Below are positions 8,732-15,536 of a stretch of DNA of 51,222 nucleotides, in pieces. The notes below the pieces were generated by a model that was given only the letters and a program-made list of their open reading frames with translations, had not been told where the DNA came from and did not search any database. Location: assembly GCA_004172935.1 (NCBI GenBank), contig SDZD01000047.1, forward strand, positions 1 to 51,222, given 5' to 3'. The translations under genes were made by a program, and so were the position numbers. This stretch comes from a bacterium (GTDB lineage Bacteria > Armatimonadota > Abditibacteriia > Abditibacteriales > Abditibacteriaceae). Position 1 is the stretch's first letter, and every line of letters starts with the position of its first letter.

Positions 8732-10105
8732 ATGCCACGCTCAACACTCCCAAAATTACCTAAAGAAATGAATGCATCTCCTTCTTCGCAAAATTCGCAA
8801 AGTAACGCTTCCTCTGCGCGCCGTAGACCGCGTGTATTTTGGCTGCTAAGTGGTGACGAAACTATCGCCAGCAGCCGAATTCAAGGCTATCTCATACATC
8901 AGCATTTGCTAGAACGAGGAGTAGATTCGCGTTTGTTGCTCGCCCCTCCATTTTGGCTCAAGGAACTCCCTTGGAAATCAAGTGAAGAGATCGCTCTCAC
9001 GGAGCTATGTGGCACCGACATCGTGGTGCTACAAAAACTGCGAGGCGAAGCAGCACAATCATTGGCACGCGCGTTACGTAAGAGTGGAAGCATCACGGTC
9101 TACATCGATTGTGACTATAGGCCAGAAAATAAAGTCGCGTTTGAATGTGATGTCGTAGTATGTCCATCCGAGACGCTGGCTAATTTTTATCGAGAAAATG
9201 GGGCAAGCGAAGTCATGTGTGTGTGCGATCCGGCGGAGTTCTGGAGCGAACCGGAAGAGATTTCCAAACGTTATACAAACAATTCATCCCAAGACAAATT
9301 GAAGCTGTGTTGGGTAGGCAACAAAACGAACTGGTTAACGCTGGAACCACTACAAGCATTGCTGCGCGAACCAGAATTCGCTGACTTCCAACTAGTTACA
9401 GTTTCCAACCATCCAGATGCCGATGTAGTGTGGAGTTTGGAAACTGTGCGACAGGTGCTCGATGAATGCGACATTGGCGTTGTTCCAACAGTTGGCGGGT
9501 TCAAGCAGGCGGTCAAATCGTCGAACCGTATCGTACAGTGCATGGCCATAGGGCTACCAGTCATAGCAGGCCGCATTCCCTCATACGAAGAAACAATGAG
9601 GCATGGTGAAACTGGTTTGTTCGCGGATACCCCCGAAGAATGGCGAGACGCATTGCGTATCTTGCGCGATTCTAACAAGCGCCGTGAGCTAAGTACCAAC
9701 GCTTATAAGGAAGTACGCCAAAAATTTTCGCTCGATAGCATAGTCACCGACTGGCTACGTGTCTTTGAAGACCTTGACGCGCGCCCCAAAAACACTCCGC
9801 CCCTAACAGAGTCACCCATAACGGAAGAGAAGGAAAAACTGTTAACGGCTCAGTTGCTCACGCGGGCACAACTGGGCTTCGCCGAAGAAGCACGACGACA
9901 ACAAAATTCGCAGCTTGCCTGGAACTGCTTAAAATTAGCTCGAAAAAATGCAGAGCATTACCCTACCCTCAAAAAGGAGACCCTTGGCGCAACAATGAAA
10001 ACCGCTCGTTGGTCGACACTCAATACTCTCACCAAATCTGCACCGATTCGCTTCCCCCTTAGAATCGTCCGCGCCATAGCCCGAAGAGTGAAGCGAAAAA
10101 GCTAG
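8732..10105 (+). CDS. Glycosyltransferase, GT-B fold, family 4-like
   Basis: The open frame extends back to 8609, but the first 41 codons are AT-rich and look non-coding. ATG codons at 8732 or 8768 are more plausible starts, and neither has a strong ribosome site. The protein reads as a GT-B glycosyltransferase: an N-terminal 'RPRVFWLLSGDETIASSRIQGYLIHQHL' type opening, and a C-terminal domain with 'LCWVGNKTNWLTLEPL', 'CDIGVVPTVGGFKQAVKSSNRIVQ' and 'AIGLPVIAGRIPSYEE', which is the nucleotide-sugar binding region. The C-terminal 90 residues are helical and basic. Codon use is more AT-rich than its neighbours, hinting at transfer. It probably acts in surface polysaccharide synthesis; the sugar is unknown. 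Confidence 0.75.
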   Translation: MPRSTLPKLPKEMNASPSSQNSQSNASSARRRPRVFWLLSGDETIASSRIQGYLIHQHLLERGVDSRLLLAPPFWLKELPWKSSEEIALTELCGTDIVVLQKLRGEAAQSLARALRKSGSITVYIDCDYRPENKVAFECDVVVCPSETLANFYRENGASEVMCVCDPAEFWSEPEEISKRYTNNSSQDKLKLCWVGNKTNWLTLEPLQALLREPEFADFQLVTVSNHPDADVVWSLETVRQVLDECDIGVVPTVGGFKQAVKSSNRIVQCMAIGLPVIAGRIPSYEETMRHGETGLFADTPEEWRDALRILRDSNKRRELSTNAYKEVRQKFSLDSIVTDWLRVFEDLDARPKNTPPLTESPITEEKEKLLTAQLLTRAQLGFAEEARRQQNSQLAWNCLKLARKNAEHYPTLKKETLGATMKTARWSTLNTLTKSAPIRFPLRIVRAIARRVKRKS

Positions 10106-10118
10106 AAATAACCAAGGC

Positions 10119-10499
10119 TTATCTCGACTTTTTACAGCCAGGCACGTCTTCTAAGCGGGTATAAATTTGCGCGCCGTGTTGCTGCGCCAGGCGCACCATT
10201 TCGTCGGCTCCTTGCGAGGGGCCACCAATGCGAAGCACTGCATCGCAGCGCGACACGATGCGCTCGGAGATGGGATGGAAGATTTCCTGAAAAGCATCGT
10301 CACCGACACTCTTTGAGCCAGCCAAATGCAGCAGAGGCAAAGCGAACCATTCGCCCAACACGGGAATATGCCCAGCGCGAAACAATGGGAGAGCCATGTC
10401 TTCCATCGCGCGCACATTAGCCGCCATTTTTTCGGGGTCATCGCCAGTTCCCGAACGGTAAGGGCCAGCAATCAGAATCAGGAGGGATGAATTTACCAC
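10119..10499 (-). CDS. DUF4406 / nucleoside 2-deoxyribosyltransferase-like protein
   Basis: This 126-residue protein begins LLILIAGPYRSGTGDDPEKMAAN and has 'GHIPVLGEWFALPLL' and 'CDAVLRIGGPSQGADEMVRLAQQHG'. This pattern fits the small DUF4406 family related to nucleoside 2-deoxyribosyltransferases: a nucleotide-binding 'GPYRSG' loop, and a late 'GADEMVRLA' helix where the family usually carries its catalytic glutamate. The biochemical role of DUF4406 is not established. It ends 13 bases from the convergent glycosyltransferase and lies 21 bases downstream of the FMN reductase gene, so those two probably form an operon. Confidence 0.75.
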   Translation of the reverse strand: MVNSSLLILIAGPYRSGTGDDPEKMAANVRAMEDMALPLFRAGHIPVLGEWFALPLLHLAGSKSVGDDAFQEIFHPISERIVSRCDAVLRIGGPSQGADEMVRLAQQHGAQIYTRLEDVPGCKKSR

Positions 10500-10520
10500 G
10501 AAATAAATCTTAGCAAGCCT

Positions 10521-11063
10521 TCAATTAAATCCCTCTCCCTGACTTCCCCCACCATGACCGACATAGTGAACGAATGCCAGCATCGCTGTATGCACCGCAT
10601 GAGTTAGTTCAGCGTTCTTCAACACTTCTTCCTCGCTAATTTTGTTAGTGGGAAAAGGAACTACGATGCTGGCCTGTTCACAAATCGGCGCCATCAGGGT
10701 TCGCAAAATTTCACGAAGTTGAGGCTCGGCAAACTCCGACTTGCGCGCCGATAGCACGGCGACGGGCTTATTCCACAGTTCGCCATCGGAGACCAGCCAA
10801 TCGAGCAAATTTTTGAATGAACCGGGCAAACCGTGGACATATTCGGGGGTGCAAAACAGCACGCCATTGGCCTCAATGACAGCTCGCTTCAACTGCGCGA
10901 CTGCTTCTCCCCCCTCTACATCGGGGCTGAAATGCGGCAGTTGCCCCATACCATCATAAAGCCGAACTTCGACTCCATGAGGCGCAAGCGCCTGAGCAGC
11001 ACGCAACAAAACGGAATTGGAGGAAGCGGCACGTAGCGAACCGGAAATAGCCAGCAAAGTCAC
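10521..11063 (-). CDS. NAD(P)H-dependent FMN reductase (chromate/quinone reductase family)
   Basis: This 180-residue flavodoxin-like enzyme should reduce FMN, quinones or similar acceptors with NAD(P)H. The FMN phosphate-binding loop is GSLRAASSN at residues 8-16. The isoalloxazine-contact motif TPEYVHGLPGSFKNLLDW lies near residue 75. The length matches the family (about 175-190). It probably forms an operon with the DUF4406 gene downstream. Confidence 0.88.
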   Translation of the reverse strand: MTLLAISGSLRAASSNSVLLRAAQALAPHGVEVRLYDGMGQLPHFSPDVEGGEAVAQLKRAVIEANGVLFCTPEYVHGLPGSFKNLLDWLVSDGELWNKPVAVLSARKSEFAEPQLREILRTLMAPICEQASIVVPFPTNKISEEEVLKNAELTHAVHTAMLAFVHYVGHGGGSQGEGFN

Positions 11064-11114
11064 AGCATGGGTTTACCGCCGTTGAGTGCCTTGAACATGG
11101 GACATTGCTCCAAA

Positions 11115-11155
11115 GAGAAAGCCGCAGAAGACATGTTTGTCCTTGCGGCTTTCTC
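11115..11155. terminator. Hairpin downstream of the zinc-ribbon gene
   Basis: Perfect 12-base arms GAGAAAGCCGCA and TGCGGCTTTCTC have a 17-base loop. On the minus strand the arm is followed by TTTGG, only a short T-run. The position, 20 bases after the minus-strand zinc-ribbon gene, suits a terminator. Confidence 0.6.
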
Positions 11156-11175
11156 GGTTCGGTGAAATCGTGGTT

Positions 11176-11850
11176 TTAGGAAGCGACGAAGCGGTGTCCG
11201 CAATCGCCGCAGAAGCGCGCGCCAATGGCGCCTTCGACGCCACAGTTCGGACACGTTGGTTTGGCGTTGACTCGTTGGCCGCAATCGGGACAGAAGCGCG
11301 CGCCACTGGCGACCTGAGTGCCACAGGAGCAGGTAATCGAAGGAGTCGCAGAAGACTGCTGGCCTCCTACTGCCGAGCCGAGGCGGACGCCGCCTGTCAG
11401 ATCGACCTGACCGCTGTTGGCTTGCTGACGCAGTTGGTGGATGGTGCCTTCGCTTTCGAGCGCGGCGATTTCCTGATCCATTTTGGGCGAGCAGGACACG
11501 CACTGGTGGCGAACACCATTCCAACAAATGGTGCGACACACCCACTGGCCGCAGCGAGGGCACTGATTGAACTCAGGCGAGACTTCGGTGACGGCCTGAC
11601 GCATAGCGGCATCGTGCGCGGGGCCACCGACCATGCGCTGAACATCGTAGGCCGAGTTCGCGGCGCGTCCGAAAACTCCGCCGAACAAGCTACCAGCGGC
11701 TTGCAAAGCTCCGCCAGCCATACCAACCATGTTGGCCTGGAAGGACGACATGTAGCCGTTTCCACAACGCTCGCAGCAGAATTTAAATTGGAAACCTTTG
11801 TCGGTCGAAAGGTCTTGGACGTTATCGGTGAAAGGAACGTGAGAAGCCAT
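11176..11850 (-). CDS. Multi-zinc-ribbon protein
   Basis: I choose the ATG at 11850 (MASHVPFTDN); a TTG 33 bases upstream is the only alternative. The 224-residue protein carries paired CxxC knuckles: one near the N-terminus (CCERCG), a pair in the middle (CPRCGQWVC and CVSC), and a double zinc ribbon at the C-terminus (CSCG...CPDCG and CPNCG...CGDCG). Between the first and second is a Gly/Ala-rich stretch (AGGALQAAGSLFGGVFG) that could be membrane-associated. Similar zinc-ribbon proteins are common and mostly uncharacterised; they often serve as adaptor or scaffold modules. No DNA-binding motif is evident. Confidence 0.7.
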   Translation of the reverse strand: MASHVPFTDNVQDLSTDKGFQFKFCCERCGNGYMSSFQANMVGMAGGALQAAGSLFGGVFGRAANSAYDVQRMVGGPAHDAAMRQAVTEVSPEFNQCPRCGQWVCRTICWNGVRHQCVSCSPKMDQEIAALESEGTIHQLRQQANSGQVDLTGGVRLGSAVGGQQSSATPSITCSCGTQVASGARFCPDCGQRVNAKPTCPNCGVEGAIGARFCGDCGHRFVAS

Positions 11851-11984
11851 AGCAGTAAATTGTGCTCCGCAATGCAGCGCCAACCACGAAGACGGTCAAA
11901 GTATGAGCACCGTTTAAGAAAAAAGTGAAGGCCCTTCACGATTTTAAGACACAAGTGACTGTTTTTATCCGGCCACCCCACAAC

Positions 11985-12404
11985 TCATTCGAGTGGCAAA
12001 CCGAGCTGCGCAAACCATGTGTACCTGTCGATATAGCCGCGCTGAAAGAGAATTTTGCCGTCAACGACATGAAAAAAGCCACAGCCCTGCAAGGTGTAAG
12101 TGCGCCCATTGGGAGCATGTTCGCCCAGCGGCCCTGAAAAAGTCCCGCCACCTTCCCACTCGACGGTAGCCCATTCCCCCTCCTCCAAAATGTTCAATGG
12201 AAGCGTGTAGTTATCGGGAAAAGCATTGAAGAACCCGATGAAGCTTTCGAGCAAATCGTCGCGCCCAAACAGCGGAGCGCCGAAAGCAACCTGATGATTC
12301 TCGGCATCATCGTGATACAGTTGAACAAGCGCGTGAGGGTCGCGGGTATTATAAGCCGCCAACCACTCCAACACGACAGTCTTGGGAGATTTTGGTTGGT
12401 TCAT
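11985..12404 (-). CDS. SnoaL-like / NTF2-fold protein
   Basis: This 139-residue protein has the SnoaL polyketide-cyclase-like pattern of the NTF2 fold: an N-terminal helix 'VVLEWLAAYNTRDPHALVQLYHDDAE', 'GRDDLLESFIGFFNAFPD', a core 'ATVEWEGGGTFSGPLG', and the C-terminal 'GCGFFHVVDGKILFQRGYIDRYTWFAQLGL'. Members act as ester cyclases, hydrolases or unknown binding proteins. Nothing around it suggests a secondary-metabolite pathway, so a general role is more likely. Confidence 0.82.
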   Translation of the reverse strand: MNQPKSPKTVVLEWLAAYNTRDPHALVQLYHDDAENHQVAFGAPLFGRDDLLESFIGFFNAFPDNYTLPLNILEEGEWATVEWEGGGTFSGPLGEHAPNGRTYTLQGCGFFHVVDGKILFQRGYIDRYTWFAQLGLPLE

Positions 12405-12526
12405 ATCAGCCTCTATTCAACGTCCGTGTGAAATACGAATAATTCGGCCATCTGCACGCGCGATTTCAATTTCGGGTGCTCCACCTCTAGTCATGCCTTT
12501 TGAAATACTCTCATCTACCAATCTGA

Positions 12527-12551
12527 GGGCGAACACAAGGTTCGCCCCTAC
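12527..12551. repeat. Short palindromic intergenic repeat
   Basis: GGGCGAAC and GTTCGCCC are perfect 8-base arms around ACAAG, followed by CTAC. Elements of this shape recur between genes in many bacterial genomes. It lies in the 233-base gap between the SnoaL-like gene and the NtrC-type gene. No second copy was seen in this window. Confidence 0.55.
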
Positions 12552-12564
12552 ATGAACTAGCAAG

Positions 12565-12610
12565 CGAAATTATGTGAGTTTCGCACTAACGGTTCAAAAC
12601 CATAATTTCG
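12565..12610. repeat. Inverted repeat downstream of the NtrC-type gene
   Basis: Perfect 10-base arms CGAAATTATG and CATAATTTCG are separated by 26 bases. It could be a protein binding site for the downstream SnoaL-like gene, or a stem in the 3' end of the regulator mRNA. No T-run supports termination. Confidence 0.4.
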
Positions 12611-12637
12611 ATGGGGTTTCTGACTCACCCCCACAGC

Positions 12638-14002
12638 TCAATCCCGCCAGGCGCGCAGGGTTTTCACGTCACAGCCGAGGAGTTGGGCGGCGGCTTTTTC
12701 GTCGCCGTTGGAGCGCTCCAGAGCCTTGGTAATGAGTTCGGCGATGGTGGGCAAGGCGTTGGAAACAGCGGAGTTGGGCATATAGGAGTTGCCCGAATTG
12801 AGCGAGGCCCCGATGAGCAGATGACGCGGCTCGATTTCGTCGCGTTCGGCCAGAATCATGGCGCGCTCGATGGAGTTTTCGAGTTCGCGGATGTTGCCCT
12901 TCCAGTTGTGCTGTTTGAGCGCTTCCATCGCTTCATCCGTCACTTTCATGTCTGGGCGCCCGGTTTCTTCGCCGTACTTCTTGAGGAAGTGGTTGACCAA
13001 AAACGGCATATCGGATGGGCGTTCGCGCAGTGGTGGTAGTTCGATAGGCACGACGTTGAGGCGGTAGAACAAGTCCTCACGGAAAGTGCCATCGGAGATG
13101 GCGCGCTGCAAATCGCGGTTGGTCGCGGCGACGATACGCACGTCCACTTTGATGGTTTTGCTGGAGCCAATGCGCTCGAACTCGCGCTCTTGCAACACGC
13201 GCAACAGCTTCACCTGAACGCCGGGAGCGACTTCGCCGATTTCATCAAGGAATAGTGTGCCACCGTGCGCCCACTCGAAACGCCCGATGCGCTGGGCGGA
13301 AGCGTCGGTGAAGGCGCCTTTCTCATGACCAAACAGTTCGTCTTCGAGCAAGTGTTCGGGAAGAGCGGCGCAGTTGACCTTGACGAAGGGCTTGTCGGCG
13401 CGAGTCGATTGGAAGTGGATGGCGCGAGCCAGAACTTCTTTGCCCGTTCCCGATTCGCCGGTGATGAGAACCGTCGCATTCGACTTGGCGACTTTCGCCG
13501 CCGTGACATAGGCGCCCTGCATCTTCTCGTTATCGCCGATCACCGTCTCGAACTTATAGCGGTTCAGCAGCTCGTTTTGCAAATAGCGGTTCTCGTCGAT
13601 GAGACGCGAACGCTCTAAAGCGCGGCGGGCAACCAGAGTCACTTCCTCGATTTTGAAGGGTTTGGAGAGGTAGTCGTAAGCGCCCAGTCGCATCGCTTCA
13701 ACGGCGCCGTCTTTGGTAGCGAAACCAGTCACAACCACGACGGGCAAATCCTGGCGGCGGCGTTTGACTTCGCGCAACACGTCGTTCCCGGTCATATCGG
13801 GCAACTTCATGTCGGTGAAGACCATGCCGATCTCGTCGATCAGGTCATCAAGTTTGGCCAGACCGTCGGCGCCCTTATGGGCGAGGTGAACGGTTAAGCC
13901 CTCGCCTTCGAGGATGTCAGCGAACAGACCGGCCAGCTTTTTTTCGTCATCAATGACAAGCACGCTCGCCGCGAGGGGAGCCGAAGATTCAGTCGTAGAC
14001 AT
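12638..14002 (-). CDS. NtrC-family sigma-54-dependent response regulator
   Basis: This 454-residue regulator has three domains. The receiver domain (about 12-130) has the acidic pair DD at 18-19, phospho-acceptor Asp64 and Lys114. The AAA+ domain (about 150-385) has Walker A TGESGTGKE at 181-189, Walker B LFLDEIGEV at 250-258, and a sensor region 'RIVAATNRDLQ'. A short Fis-type helix-turn-helix closes the protein (AAAQLLGCDVKTLRAWRD). The loop that contacts sigma-54 reads GAFTDA (229-234) instead of the canonical GAFTGA, a variant to note. No histidine kinase lies next to it, so it is an orphan here. It should activate sigma-54 promoters when phosphorylated; its targets are unknown. Confidence 0.92.
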   Translation of the reverse strand: MSTTESSAPLAASVLVIDDEKKLAGLFADILEGEGLTVHLAHKGADGLAKLDDLIDEIGMVFTDMKLPDMTGNDVLREVKRRRQDLPVVVVTGFATKDGAVEAMRLGAYDYLSKPFKIEEVTLVARRALERSRLIDENRYLQNELLNRYKFETVIGDNEKMQGAYVTAAKVAKSNATVLITGESGTGKEVLARAIHFQSTRADKPFVKVNCAALPEHLLEDELFGHEKGAFTDASAQRIGRFEWAHGGTLFLDEIGEVAPGVQVKLLRVLQEREFERIGSSKTIKVDVRIVAATNRDLQRAISDGTFREDLFYRLNVVPIELPPLRERPSDMPFLVNHFLKKYGEETGRPDMKVTDEAMEALKQHNWKGNIRELENSIERAMILAERDEIEPRHLLIGASLNSGNSYMPNSAVSNALPTIAELITKALERSNGDEKAAAQLLGCDVKTLRAWRD

Positions 14003-14048
14003 GAGTAATTATTACGCTTATTTTAGCCCAATCTTTTTGCCATTTCTC

Positions 14049-15500
14049 TTAAGTTATCGCGAGCCATGCTTTCGCTGCGCGTATCTGGCCAGGGAGTGGC
14101 GCAAATATCGGACGTTTGCGTCGCAAAATCGTGAGGGCTTCCTCGAATGAGGTGCCATGCTGCCGTGCAAATATCGCGCACAAAATTGATGCCGTACGTT
14201 CCATTCCAGCGCGACAATGGACATATACCTTATTTTTTGGGTCGCTTAATGCTTTTTCCAGCCATAGCGCAATCGCATCAAAATCTCCATTCGTCGGCTC
14301 ATAGGTATCGACAATGGGTTGATGCAGTCGCGTAATGCCTAATTTCTCGAAAGTTTCCACCGCCTCGCTACCGTAGTGAGGCGGACTCCACTCATGGCTT
14401 TCGCGTAAATCGAGAACATGGGTAATGCCAGCCGCCTGAAGTTGCAGAGCATCGTAGGTAGTAAGAGGATTGCGTCCAGCTGCCATCTGCGAATCGAGCC
14501 AATCAAATAAAAATGGCGGAAGTCCCGGCTTGCTATAGGCGCGCTTATGTTCGCGCAAGGCGAACAGCGAATATCCAACCTTCGCCAATTCCTCTCGTTC
14601 GTACAGGGCATCCAGCCAGCGCTTCGGAATGGCTTCAAGACCATAGATGGTCCCCGCTGCGCCCCCCGCAACAGCGCCTAGAGTGTCGGCTTCGCCCGCG
14701 AGGTTAACGATTTTGACGATGGTTTCCTCGTAGGAGTCGAAGTTCAGCACACACCACACGGCTGCTTCGAGGCATTCGACCACATAGCCCGCATAACCAC
14801 TGGGTTGCAGTTGCTCGAACTTCAGATTCTCGATGTCTTCGAGGCGCGGCCAAAACTCGTCCGGCAGTGGCTCTGGCCCCGCTGTACGTTCATCATAGCG
14901 CTTCAAATTTTTCGCCTCGTTCAAAGCGGCCCGCCATGCTTCGCGCTTGCCTTCGCCATTCAGCAGACGCGACACCCACAAGCAATAAAGCGCGCAGCAA
15001 ACCTCGGCCTGTGAGTCGTGGTGAGTCATAGCCGAATGTAGCGCGCTATGGTGCAGCATCTCATCCCGATTCGGAAAGGCCAAAGCGACGGGCAAAATCC
15101 GCATCAGCGAACCATTGCCGCCCGCCTCGCCGCGCATAGCTTGCGGAGTGTTGCGGGCGGCATCGAACCAATCGTCATAGCTATCGAGATTGCGAAAGGT
15201 GGCCGTAATAGTGGAGCCAACATCTTTGGCGGTGGTCGACCACTTCAAGAACTCGGCGCCCGTCACCTCGATTTCGTCGCCCCCATTGGCGCCAGCCAGA
15301 ATGCCGCGCGCTACGCCAAGCGTCATAGCGGTGTCGTCGGTCCACTCGCCGGGGTCCCATATCGAGTTGCCGACCATTTCGGTCAGGGTGCCAAAACGCT
15401 GCTGCGCCACCACAGGTGGGAGAAATTCGAGGGGAGCACCAAGGGCGTCCCCAACGGCCAAGCCGAGAAAAGCGCCTTCGATTCGGGATTGAAGCTGCAT
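14049..15500 (-). CDS. ADP-ribosylglycohydrolase fused to a dual-specificity phosphatase domain
   Basis: Residues 5-310 are an ADP-ribosylglycohydrolase (DraG/ARH family), which removes ADP-ribose from proteins or small molecules. The metal-ligand motifs are present: GDALGAPLEF, WTDDT (Asp55, Asp56), and GEADTLGAVAGGAAGTIYG (Asp272). Residues 330-480 are a cysteine phosphatase of the dual-specificity type with an intact P-loop, HCRAGMERT (His428, Cys429, Arg435). The upstream Asp-rich loop (DTYEPTNGDFD) may supply the general acid. Both active sites look complete, so the protein could act on an ADP-ribosylated and phosphorylated substrate or process ADP-ribose phosphates. It lies upstream of the NtrC-type gene and 36 bases downstream of the DUF4132 gene, all on the minus strand. 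Confidence 0.88.
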   Translation of the reverse strand: MQLQSRIEGAFLGLAVGDALGAPLEFLPPVVAQQRFGTLTEMVGNSIWDPGEWTDDTAMTLGVARGILAGANGGDEIEVTGAEFLKWSTTAKDVGSTITATFRNLDSYDDWFDAARNTPQAMRGEAGGNGSLMRILPVALAFPNRDEMLHHSALHSAMTHHDSQAEVCCALYCLWVSRLLNGEGKREAWRAALNEAKNLKRYDERTAGPEPLPDEFWPRLEDIENLKFEQLQPSGYAGYVVECLEAAVWCVLNFDSYEETIVKIVNLAGEADTLGAVAGGAAGTIYGLEAIPKRWLDALYEREELAKVGYSLFALREHKRAYSKPGLPPFLFDWLDSQMAAGRNPLTTYDALQLQAAGITHVLDLRESHEWSPPHYGSEAVETFEKLGITRLHQPIVDTYEPTNGDFDAIALWLEKALSDPKNKVYVHCRAGMERTASILCAIFARQHGTSFEEALTILRRKRPIFAPLPGQIRAAKAWLAIT

Positions 15501-15536
15501 GAGGGTTATTCAGTTTGAGGAGTCGCACCAACAATG

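Noticed and set aside
11137..11928. Long plus-strand open frame opposite the zinc-ribbon gene
   Set aside because: It is antisense to a gene with clear CxxC zinc motifs, has no recognisable domain and shows composition expected of a shadow frame.
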